Under the pieces are notes generated by a model, which saw only the letters and a program-made list of their open reading frames with translations, was not told the origin of the DNA and did no database searches. Source: Clostridia bacterium (GTDB lineage: Bacteria > Bacillota_A > Clostridia > Christensenellales > Aristaeellaceae). From it: DNA of 22,883 bases. The position numbers and the translations under genes are program-made. Below, piece after piece: positions 1 through 6,183 of the stretch. The number at the start of each line of letters is the position of its first letter. Positions within the stretch are counted from its first letter, which is position 1. The stretch lies in NCBI GenBank assembly GCA_017399225.1, contig JAFQEB010000138.1, forward strand, positions 1 to 22,883. The letters are read 5' to 3'.

Positions 1-1070
1 ATCTTGTTCTTGGCAGAGTACATGACCGTGAAATAGTCCTTGAAGGTCTCGCTCTCGCCATCCGCCTTCGCGCCCTGCTCGGTCGCCGGCAGGTCAGCGG
101 TCGCGTCCAGCACATAGGAGACGGGTTCAGCAGGAACCGCGGCAGCCGCCTCGGTCACTTCCAGCTTGAACAGGTAGTTGCTGCCGTCCGGCACACCCAG
201 GTAGTAGGTGCCCGCAGCGTCCACAGCCAGCTCGGTGATGTACAGGCTGTTCTTGACGGACTCGACCTCGGTCTTCACCAGGATCTCGCCCGCGTCGTTG
301 TAGATGGCAAACTGACGGCCGTCGCCGCCGGACACCCACCACAGCTTCACGTTCGCCGCGCCCTCGGTCTTGAACATCACGGAGTTGATCATGCCCTTGT
401 CAGGGTTGGTCTTGCCGCCGAAGTTCAGGCGCTGGGTCGCGGTGTAGCCGTCGTCGAAGGTCTTGTTGCTGCCGTCAATCTTGTTCTTGGCAGAGTACAT
501 GACCGTGAAGTAATCCTTGAAGGTCTCGCTCTCGCCATCTGCCTTCGCGCCCTGCTCGGTCGCCGGCAGGTCAGCGGTCGCGTCCAGCACATAGGAGACG
601 GGCTCAGCGGGAACCGCCGCAGGGGCAGCTTCCGCCACTTCCAGCTTGAACAGATAGTTGCTGCCGTCCGGCACGCCCAGGTAGTAGGTACCAGCAGCGT
701 CCACCGCCAGTTCGGTGATGTACAGGCTGTTCTTGATGGATTCGACCTCGGTCTTCACCAGGATCTCGCCCGCGTCGTTGTAGATGGCAAACTGACGGCC
801 GTCGCCGCCGGACACCCACCACAGCTTTACGTTCGCCGCGCCCTCGGTCTTGAACATGACGGAGTTGATCATGCCCTTATCAGGGTTGGTCTTGCCGCCG
901 AAGTTCAGGCGCTGGGTCGCAGTGTAGCCGTCATCGAAGGTCTTGTTGCTGCCGTCAATCTTGTTCTTGGCAGAGTACATGACCGTGAAATAGTCCTTGA
1001 AGGTCTCGCTCTCGCCATCCGCCTTCGCGCCCTGCTCGGTCGCCGGCAGGTCAGCGGTCGCGTCCAGCAC
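1..1070 (-). repeat. In-frame tandem repeat, units of 480, 477 and >=113 bp
   Basis: Unit 1 is 591-1070 (480 bp), unit 2 is 114-590 (477 bp) and unit 3 starts at 113 and leaves the window. The units differ by scattered single bases plus one 3-bp indel in the linker (AAPAAVPAEP against AAAVPAEP). Long blocks are identical even at third codon positions, which implies recent duplication or gene conversion. The true copy number is unknown. Confidence 0.95.
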
Positions 1071-1169
1071 ATGCACGGTACCCTCCGCCTGCGCAAAAGC
1101 CATCGGGAGCATCATCAGCCCGACCAGCAGCACGCACAGCAGAAGCCGCATCGTCCAGTTCTTCTTCAT
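1..1169 (-). CDS. Secreted protein of tandem ~160-residue modules (partial, runs off left edge)
   Basis: This is the first 389 codons of a protein whose C-terminus lies outside the window. The start is the ATG at 1169, with AGGAGG (1178-1183) eight bases upstream. The N-terminus (MKKNWTMRLLLCVLLVGLMM...) is a classical signal peptide with likely cleavage after AFA or AQA (about residues 26-28), so the protein is exported. From residue 34 it consists of repeats that begin VLDATADLPATEQGAKADGE and contain FKDYFTVMYSAKNK, YTATQRLNFGGKTNPDKG, VKLWWVSGGDGRQFAIYNDA and GTYYLGVPDGSNYLFKLEV, joined by a short Ala/Pro-rich linker. The second module is complete and the third is cut by the edge. The module has the look of a beta-sandwich of the kind attached to secreted pectate lyases and other polysaccharide-active proteins of gut Firmicutes; that resemblance is from memory and is only an inference. 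No catalytic domain is visible. The cre box upstream suggests carbohydrate control. Confidence 0.85.
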   Translation of the reverse strand, partial: MKKNWTMRLLLCVLLVGLMMLPMAFAQAEGTVHVLDATADLPATEQGAKADGESETFKDYFTVMYSAKNKIDGSNKTFDDGYTATQRLNFGGKTNPDKGMINSVMFKTEGAANVKLWWVSGGDGRQFAIYNDAGEILVKTEVESIKNSLYITELAVDAAGTYYLGVPDGSNYLFKLEVAEAAPAAVPAEPVSYVLDATADLPATEQGAKADGESETFKDYFTVMYSAKNKIDGSNKTFDDGYTATQRLNFGGKTNPDKGMINSVMFKTEGAANVKLWWVSGGDGRQFAIYNDAGEILVKTEVESVKNSLYITELAVDAAGTYYLGVPDGSNYLFKLEVTEAAAAVPAEPVSYVLDATADLPATEQGAKADGESETFKDYFTVMYSAKNK

Positions 1170-1234
1170 CTCTGAAGCCTCCTGTTTCTCGTTTGTCTTG
1201 AACGGTCGATTGGGAGTCATTTCCCACCGGTATC

Positions 1235-1243
1235 ATCATAGCA
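1235..1243 (-). promoter_or_regulatory. Extended -10 promoter element of the secreted repeat protein
   Basis: Read on the minus strand this is TGC TATGAT, an extended -10 box about 65 bases upstream of the start at 1169. No good -35 is present; the position where it would lie is occupied by the cre box, as is common for extended -10 promoters under repression. Confidence 0.5.
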
Positions 1244-1258
1244 CATTTCGTCCCAAAA

Positions 1259-1272
1259 TGAAAGCGGTTTCA
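1259..1272. promoter_or_regulatory. Catabolite-responsive element (cre) or LacI-family operator
   Basis: TGAAAGCGGTTTCA is a perfect match to the Gram-positive cre consensus TGWAANCGNTNWCA bound by CcpA, and has the central CG typical of LacI-family operators. It covers the -35 position of the leftward promoter and lies about 50 bases upstream of the rightward -35 at 1323. It would be expected to repress the secreted repeat protein; an effect on the debranching enzyme is less certain. Confidence 0.7.
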
Positions 1273-1322
1273 TACCACAAATTGCAAAAGTACAAAACAA
1301 ATTCAACCTCCCCTGCCCGGGC

Positions 1323-1351
1323 GTGACAAACGCAGCTTTCTGTGGTAAAGT
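1323..1351 (+). promoter_or_regulatory. Promoter of the debranching enzyme operon
   Basis: -35 GTGACA (1323-1328), a 17-base spacer, then -10 TAAAGT (1346-1351) preceded by TGG as an extended element. It lies 40 bases upstream of the start codon at 1391. Confidence 0.55.
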
Positions 1352-1390
1352 GGTAGCAGCACAAAAGACCCCGCAAGGAGGAGATTCCTG

Positions 1391-3319
1391 ATGCGTTTCA
1401 TCTATTCCCGGCAGGATATGCCTGACCTCGCCCGCGCGCAGGAGAACTGCTATTTGGCGGCCAACGGCCTGGGCGGATATTCGTCCCTGTCCGCCGCCTT
1501 TTCCATGACCCGCGCCGACCAGGGCTTCCTTGTCCGTGCCCGCACCGCCCCCAACGACCGGGTGACCCTCGTCGCCCGGCTGCAGGAGACGCTGCGCTGC
1601 GGCGACCGGACGACCTTCCTCTCCACCCAGGATTTCGCGGATGACGCCGCCCCGGAGGAGGGCTACCTGCATCTGTCCGGCCTGTGCGTGGAGGACGTAC
1701 CCGCATGGACCTACGACGTGCAGGGCGTCCGCGTGACGCGCGAGGCCGCCATGGCCTTCGGGGAGGACACCGCCGCCATCCGCTACCGGGTGGAGAACCG
1801 CACGAAGACCCCCTGCACGCTGACCGTCCGCCCCTTCGTGCTGGGCTTTGAGAAGGGCCACGCGCCAGAGAAGCCCTGGCCCGTCGCCATCTGGGGCCGC
1901 ACCATCACCGCCGCAGATCAGGCCATCCACGTGTTCACCGACGGTATGCTGACCGCCGAAGCGCCCGCATATCGCCTCCAGGCCTACCGGCACGACGCGC
2001 CCGACGGCCGTCCGGAGAAGGGCCTCGTTGCCAGCGTGTGCCGCATCGAGATCACCGTGCAGCCCGGCGAAACAGGGACGCTGTCCGCCGTATTCTCCGA
2101 CGTGGAGACAGCACTGACTGCTGAAGCCGTCATCTCCGCCCGGAAGGCCCGCACAAAGGAGCTCCGCACCATCTCCGGCCTGACCGACCCCATCGCCCTG
2201 CAGCTGGCCTGCGCGGCGGACGCCTACATCGCCCACCGGGATTCCACCGGCACCAAGACCATCCTCGCCGGGTACCCCTTCTTCGGCGACTGGGGACGGG
2301 ATACCATGATCGCCCTGCCCGGCTGCTGCCTCTCCGCCGGACGGTGCGAGGACGCCAAGTCCATCCTGCGCACCTTCTTCCAATATGAAAAGGACGGCCT
2401 GGTGCCCAACCTCTTCCCCGAGGGCACGGCGGAACCCATGTACAACACCGTCGACGCCGCCCTGCTGCTGATCAACACCGTCTGGCTGTATGTGCAGAAG
2501 ACCGGCGACTGGGCCTTTGCCCGGGAGGCCTGGCCGGTGATGGAGAGCATCGTGCGCAATTACCGCAATGGCACCCACCACGGCATCCATATGGACGCAG
2601 ATGGCCTGATCTGCGCGGGCCAGGGCTTCGACCAGGTCACCTGGATGGACGTGCGCATCGGTGACATTCTCCCCACGCCCCGCCACGGCAAGCCCGTCGA
2701 GATCAACGCCTACTGGTACAGCGCGCTGCGCATCATGGACGCCGTCGCGGAGAAATTGAGCCTTGACCGGGCGGATTACGCCGCGCTGGCTGAGACGGTG
2801 AAGGATTCCTTCCTGCGCCAGTTCTGGCTGGAGGAGGGATACCTCAAGGACGTGGTATCAGAAACCAAGGCCGATCCCCAGATTCGTTGTAATCAAATCT
2901 GGGCCGTGACCCAGCCCTTCACCATGCTCACTGCAGAGCAGGAAAAGGCCGTGGTGGATACCGTCTACGTCCACCTGTACACGCCTTGCGGGTTGCGTAC
3001 CCTCTCCCCGGAGGATGCGCAGTATCACGGCGTCTATGCCGGCCCGCAGGCGGAACGCGACCTGGCCTACCATCAGGGCACGGTGTGGCCCTTCCCGCTG
3101 GGCGCGTACTACCTGGCTCACCTGAAGGTCTACGGCGACAAGGAAGCCGTCCGCAGCATGCTGGCCCCCATGGAGGCCACCCTGCGCGAGGGCTGCATCG
3201 GTCAGCTGCCGGAGATCTACAACGGCGACGCGCCCTCCGCCAGCCGGGGCTGCTTCGCCCAGGCCTGGAGCGTGGGCGAGATCCTGCGCGTGTACGAGGC
3301 GCTGGAGCGCACGGATTGA
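1391..3319 (+). CDS. Glycogen debranching enzyme, amylo-alpha-1,6-glucosidase type (GH133)
   Basis: The 642-residue protein should hydrolyse the alpha-1,6-linked glucose left at branch points of glycogen or related glucans in the cytoplasm; there is no signal peptide. The first ~280 residues match the N-terminal beta-sandwich domain of bacterial debranching enzymes (ENCYLAANGLGGYSS near residue 18). The rest is an (alpha/alpha)6-barrel with family hallmarks: GDWGRDTMIALPG from about residue 299, TWMDVR (417-422), EINAYWYSALR, CGLRTLSP, YHQGTVWPFPLGAYY and GQLPEIYNGD ending at D613. Length fits the prokaryotic single-function form, which lacks the transferase half of the eukaryotic enzyme. The start has GGAGGAG (1378-1384) upstream. 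The arsenate reductase-like gene begins 10 bases after its stop and is probably cotranscribed. I did not assign catalytic residues individually. Confidence 0.93.
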   Translation: MRFIYSRQDMPDLARAQENCYLAANGLGGYSSLSAAFSMTRADQGFLVRARTAPNDRVTLVARLQETLRCGDRTTFLSTQDFADDAAPEEGYLHLSGLCVEDVPAWTYDVQGVRVTREAAMAFGEDTAAIRYRVENRTKTPCTLTVRPFVLGFEKGHAPEKPWPVAIWGRTITAADQAIHVFTDGMLTAEAPAYRLQAYRHDAPDGRPEKGLVASVCRIEITVQPGETGTLSAVFSDVETALTAEAVISARKARTKELRTISGLTDPIALQLACAADAYIAHRDSTGTKTILAGYPFFGDWGRDTMIALPGCCLSAGRCEDAKSILRTFFQYEKDGLVPNLFPEGTAEPMYNTVDAALLLINTVWLYVQKTGDWAFAREAWPVMESIVRNYRNGTHHGIHMDADGLICAGQGFDQVTWMDVRIGDILPTPRHGKPVEINAYWYSALRIMDAVAEKLSLDRADYAALAETVKDSFLRQFWLEEGYLKDVVSETKADPQIRCNQIWAVTQPFTMLTAEQEKAVVDTVYVHLYTPCGLRTLSPEDAQYHGVYAGPQAERDLAYHQGTVWPFPLGAYYLAHLKVYGDKEAVRSMLAPMEATLREGCIGQLPEIYNGDAPSASRGCFAQAWSVGEILRVYEALERTD

Positions 3320-3329
3320 GGTGAACAGC

Positions 3330-3722
3330 ATGAAAAAGGTCGCCTTTGTGTGCGTACACAATTCCTGCCGCAGCCAGATCGCCGAGGCGCTGGGGAAGCT
3401 CCTGGCGGCTGACGTGTTCGAAAGCTACTCCGCCGGCACGGAAACCAGGCCGCAGATCAATCAGGACGCGGTACGCCTGATGAAGCAGCTCCACGGCATC
3501 GACATGGATAAGACCCAGCGCAGCAAGCTCCTGGCCGATATCCCGCCGGTGGATGTGGTCATCACCATGGGCTGCAACGTGCAGTGTCCCCTGCTGCCCT
3601 GCGAGCGCCGGGAGGACTGGGGGCTGGAGGATCCCACCGGCCAGCCGGACGAGGTCTTCATACAGACCATCCGGGCCATTGAAGCAAAAATCCTGCAGCT
3701 CAGGGATGAGATGCAGGTGTGA
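3330..3722 (+). CDS. arsC: Arsenate reductase-like protein (LMW-phosphatase fold)
   Basis: This 130-residue cytoplasmic protein has the low-molecular-weight tyrosine phosphatase fold. The N-terminal P-loop CVHNSCR (C8-R14) has the Cx5R arrangement and is followed by SQIAEA. The second signature, TMGCNVQCPLLPC...EDWGLEDPTGQ (residues 79-105), supplies cysteines 82, 86 and 91. Thioredoxin-coupled arsenate reductases pass the disulfide from the P-loop cysteine to two such downstream cysteines, so reduction of arsenate to arsenite is the likely activity. The spacing of the downstream cysteines is shorter than the six residues in plasmid pI258 ArsC. I chose the ATG at 3330 over the in-frame GTG at 3321 because GAGGTG (3318-3323) is then well placed. 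No arsenic efflux pump or ArsR gene is nearby, so a phosphatase role remains possible. Confidence 0.85.
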   Translation: MKKVAFVCVHNSCRSQIAEALGKLLAADVFESYSAGTETRPQINQDAVRLMKQLHGIDMDKTQRSKLLADIPPVDVVITMGCNVQCPLLPCERREDWGLEDPTGQPDEVFIQTIRAIEAKILQLRDEMQV

Positions 3723-3748
3723 TGAGGCGCCGACAGAATTATCACGTC

Positions 3749-3897
3749 AAAAGGCTCTCCCTCCGGGAGAGCTGTCAACGTCAGCTGACTGAGAGGGCTT
3801 TGCCGCTGGACATGCCAACAGCATAGAGGTGCGTCTGAGGACGCGCAAGACCCTCTCACCCGCTACGCGGGAGCTCCCCCAAAGGGGGAGCCTTTTG
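3749..3897. repeat. MITE-like palindromic repeat element, copy 1 (two inverted halves)
   Basis: The element begins AAAAGGCTCTCCC and ends GGGGGAGCCTTTTGG, so its termini are inverted repeats. Each end folds on its own: GCTCTCCC-tcc-GGGAGAGC on the left and GCTCCCCC-aaa-GGGGGAGC followed by CTTTT on the right. The middle contains inverted CTGAGAGGG and CCCTCTCA motifs. It sits in the convergent gap between arsC and the ABC-F gene, carries no ORF, and may double as a terminator for the rightward operon. The same words recur near 3970 and 22590. Confidence 0.7.
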
Positions 3898-3969
3898 GCA
3901 TGGTAAATCTCAGCTTTATGGAGACTTGTCTGATCCTCTGCAGGTTATCCTTTGAGTCGCTTGCGCATT

Positions 3970-4094
3970 CTCCCTCAGTCTCCGCGCGAGCGCGGAGCCA
4001 GCATACGCCTCCGCTTCGCTCCGGAACCTTTGCCCGTTCCGGGCAACTCCCCACCGGGGAGCCGGTTCCTCCCGGATGGAGCCTTTTGGTTTGT
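3970..4094. repeat. MITE-like palindromic repeat element, copy 2 (degenerate)
   Basis: It begins GCGCATTCTCCCTCAGTC and ends GGAGCCTTTTGG, the same boundaries as the copy at 22591-22637, but has a longer GC-rich interior with several hairpins (CTCCGCGCGAGCGCGGAG, CTCCCCACCGGGGAG). It has no coding capacity and ends about 35 bases from the ABC-F stop codon. Bases 3898-3969, between the two elements, hold nothing I recognise. Confidence 0.6.
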
Positions 4095-4130
4095 GCGCCC
4101 CAGGAACTTGCCGGAGGCTTTTCTGTCCAT

Positions 4131-5687
4131 TTAAATGATCTTCGTCGTCCACTGGTGGCAATCCCAGACCTCCGTCACCACGTCCTGATAAAATTCCGGC
4201 TCGTGGCAGATCAGCAGGATAGAGCCCTTGTACTCCTTCAGCGCGCGCTTCAATTCGTCCTTCGCGTCTACGTCCAGGTGGTTGGTGGGCTCGTCCAGCA
4301 GGAGGATGTTCGTCTCCCGGTTGATCAGCTTGCACAGGCGCACCTTGGCCTGCTCGCCGCCGGAGAGGACGCGCACTTGACTCTCAATGTGCTTGGTGGT
4401 CAGGCCGCATTTGGCCAACATCGCGCGGATCTCCGCCTGGTTGAGGCTGGGGAACTCGTTCCAGATCTCCTCGATGCAGGTGGTGGAATTGTTATAGTCG
4501 CCCTCCTGCTCGAAGTAGCCGATCTCAAGGTGATCGCCCAGCTCGATTTCGCCCGAGAGAGCCGGGGTCAGGCCGAGAATGCTCTTCAAGAGCGTCGTCT
4601 TGCCGATGCCGTTGGCGCCGGTGAGGGCGATCTTCTGCCCGCGCTCCATGGCGAGGTTCAGGGGCTTTGACAGGGGCGAATCGTAACCGATGACCAGATC
4701 GCGGGTCTGGAAGATGTACCTGCCCGGGGTGCGGCCCACCTTGAAGCGGAACTCCGGCTTGGGCTTCTCCGCCGTCAGCTCGATGCGCTCCATCCTGTCC
4801 AGCTTCTTCTGCCGGGACATGGCCATGTTGCGGGTCGCCACGCGGGCCTTGTTGCGGTTGACGAAGTCCGTCAATTCGCTGATCTCCTGCTGCTGACGCT
4901 TGTAGGCGGCCTCCAGCTGGGCCTTCTGCACCGCATAGACCTCCATGAACTTGTCATAATTGCCCACATAGCGGGTCAGCTTGCGGTTCTCCATATGATA
5001 GATGAGGTTGACCACGTCGTTGAGGAAAGGGATATCGTGGGAGATCAGGACAAAGGCGTTCTCATACTCAGTCAGGTAACGCTTCAGCCAGGCGATATGC
5101 TCTTCATCCAGATAGTTGGTAGGCTCGTCCAGCAGGAGGATATCCGGCTTTTCCAGCAGGAGCTTGGCCAGCAGCACCTTGGTGCGCTGCCCGCCGGATA
5201 GGTCGGAAACATCGTGTTCCAGCCCCAGTGCCAACAGCCCCAGCGCCCGGGCGACCTCCTCCACCTTGGAATCAATGAGATAGAAGTCGTGGGCGTCCAG
5301 CAGTTCCTGGATCTCGCTGAGCTCCTCCATCCAGGCAGTCATTTCCTCTTCGGATGCGTCGCCCAGCTTATCACAGATCTCGTTCATCCGCATTTCCAGC
5401 TCAAACAGCCAGGAAAAGGCGCTCCGCAGCACATCCTGGATGGTCATGCCAGGATTCAGCGCCGCGTGCTGATCCAGATATCCGACGCGCACCCGCGGCG
5501 ACCACTCCACCCGTCCGTCGTCAGGCTGCAGCTTACCGGTAACGATGGACATAAAGGTGGACTTTCCCTCGCCGTTGGCGCCGACCAGGCCGATATGCTC
5601 GCCCTTAAGCAGGCGGAAGGAAACGTCCTCAAAAATGGCCCGGTCACCGAAGCCGTGGGACAGGTGTTCAACAGTCAGAATGCTCAT
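4131..5687 (-). CDS. ABC-F family ATPase (duplicated ATP-binding cassette, no membrane domain)
   Basis: This 518-residue soluble protein has two ABC domains in one chain. Domain 1 has Walker A GANGEGKST (36-44), signature LSGGQ (163-167) and Walker B ILLLDEPTNYLD (183-194). An arm-like helical insert lies around 90-145. A charged helical linker (about 245-310) leads to domain 2, with GANGIGKTT (357-365), LSGGEQ (441-446) and ILLLDEPTNHLD (461-472). ABC-F proteins bind the ribosome and ease stalled translation; some protect against antibiotics. Size and the short C-terminus resemble the YbiT/YkpA branch, but the subfamily is my guess. The H-switch of domain 2 reads ICHEPEF, unlike the common SHDxxF of domain 1. 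The start at 5687 has AAGGAG seven bases upstream; longer in-frame starts have no such site and would lie upstream of the promoter -10 at 5721. Confidence 0.93.
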   Translation of the reverse strand: MSILTVEHLSHGFGDRAIFEDVSFRLLKGEHIGLVGANGEGKSTFMSIVTGKLQPDDGRVEWSPRVRVGYLDQHAALNPGMTIQDVLRSAFSWLFELEMRMNEICDKLGDASEEEMTAWMEELSEIQELLDAHDFYLIDSKVEEVARALGLLALGLEHDVSDLSGGQRTKVLLAKLLLEKPDILLLDEPTNYLDEEHIAWLKRYLTEYENAFVLISHDIPFLNDVVNLIYHMENRKLTRYVGNYDKFMEVYAVQKAQLEAAYKRQQQEISELTDFVNRNKARVATRNMAMSRQKKLDRMERIELTAEKPKPEFRFKVGRTPGRYIFQTRDLVIGYDSPLSKPLNLAMERGQKIALTGANGIGKTTLLKSILGLTPALSGEIELGDHLEIGYFEQEGDYNNSTTCIEEIWNEFPSLNQAEIRAMLAKCGLTTKHIESQVRVLSGGEQAKVRLCKLINRETNILLLDEPTNHLDVDAKDELKRALKEYKGSILLICHEPEFYQDVVTEVWDCHQWTTKII

Positions 5688-5720
5688 GCAGGTGCTCCTT
5701 TGTGATGACATTTTCGTGGT

Positions 5721-5749
5721 ATTATACCACAGCCGCCAGGGAGGAGCAA
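5721..5749 (-). promoter_or_regulatory. Promoter of the ABC-F gene
   Basis: On the minus strand: -35 TTGCTC (5744-5749), 17-base spacer, perfect -10 TATAAT (5721-5726) preceded by TGG. It lies 34 bases upstream of the start codon, so the mRNA leader is short and leaves no room for a leader-peptide attenuator of the kind found before some antibiotic-induced ABC-F genes. Confidence 0.75.
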
Positions 5750-5761
5750 GGCGAGAAATGC

Positions 5762-5802
5762 AAAAATCCCGCAACGCCTTGCAAAACAAGGCATTGCGGG
5801 AT
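5762..5802 (-). terminator. Intrinsic terminator downstream of tRNA-Arg
   Basis: A 16-bp stem (5766-5781 with 5787-5802, one G-U position) closes a 5-base loop. On the minus strand it is followed by TTTTT, a strong rho-independent terminator. It would end the tRNA transcript just before the ABC-F promoter. Confidence 0.85.
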
Positions 5803-5806
5803 GAGG

Positions 5807-5877
5807 TCGGGCTTGCCCGACGAGCGACAGCCATTGCTTGCAATGGCCGAGCGAAGCCAGCGACGGGCTTGTCCCGT
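5807..5877. repeat. Cluster of three short hairpins between tRNA-Arg and its terminator
   Basis: Three palindromes follow each other: TCGGGC-tt-GCCCGA (5807-5820), GCCATTGC-tt-GCAATGGC (5830-5847) and ACGGG-cttgt-CCCGT (5863-5877). The spacers CGAGCGACA and CGAGCGAAGCCAGCGA are related. It looks like a small REP-type element inside the tRNA transcription unit. Confidence 0.55.
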
Positions 5878-5893
5878 TGATGGCCGTTTGAAG

Positions 5894-5967
5894 TACGCCC
5901 GACTGGATTCGAACCAGCGACCTTCAGAGTCGGAGTCTGACACTCTATCCAACTGAGCTACGGGCGC
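5894..5967 (-). tRNA. tRNA-Arg (anticodon CCG)
   Basis: The minus strand folds into a full cloverleaf: acceptor GCGCCCG/CGGGCGT, D-stem GCTC/GAGT, anticodon stem TCAGA/TCTGA with loop CTCCGAC (U33, anticodon CCG, A37), T-arm GCTGG-TTCGAAT-CCAGT, and discriminator A. The CCG anticodon reads CGG arginine codons. CCA is not encoded. It has its own promoter and terminator and stands alone. Confidence 0.95.
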
Positions 5968-5978
5968 GCAGCCATATT

Positions 5979-6007
5979 ATATTAGCACAGAAGGGCAGGA
6001 AAATCAA
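5979..6007 (-). promoter_or_regulatory. Promoter of tRNA-Arg
   Basis: On the minus strand: -35 TTGATT (6002-6007), 17-base spacer, -10 TAATAT (5979-5984) with TGC before it. Transcription would start just before the mature 5' end at 5967. Confidence 0.7.
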
Positions 6008-6098
6008 GGGGGGCAGGATATTCTTTTCGTTGTCTTCGTTTGCGGAAGAACGGCGCATCAGCGCGTTTTGCGCTGTGTCATCTCATTCTGCTGAAGAG

Positions 6099-6121
6099 CA
6101 GGTCTTGAAAGCCTGTTTTTT
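6099..6121 (+). terminator. Possible terminator or attenuator upstream of the envelope cluster
   Basis: CAGG-t-CT, a TGAA tetraloop, AG-CCTG and then six T residues form a small intrinsic terminator. No gene ends here on the plus strand. A second perfect hairpin, CAGCGC-gtttt-GCGCTG, lies at 6059-6075. I found no convincing promoter between 6008 and 6183, so attenuation is only a suggestion. Confidence 0.3.
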
Positions 6122-6183
6122 GGAAAAAAACACTTCCCGATGCACAAAAAGGCATTGCTCATTCGTTTTAATAAAGAAGGACT

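Noticed and set aside
1217..2686. A 489-codon open frame on the minus strand opposite the debranching enzyme
   Set aside because: It has no ribosome site and its translation is Gly/Val/His-rich low-complexity sequence typical of the antisense of a GC-rich gene. The plus-strand protein has full family motifs.
5688..5760. Leader-peptide attenuation of the ABC-F gene, as in antibiotic-resistance ABC-F genes
   Set aside because: The promoter leaves a leader of only about 27 bases, too short for a regulatory peptide and alternative hairpins.
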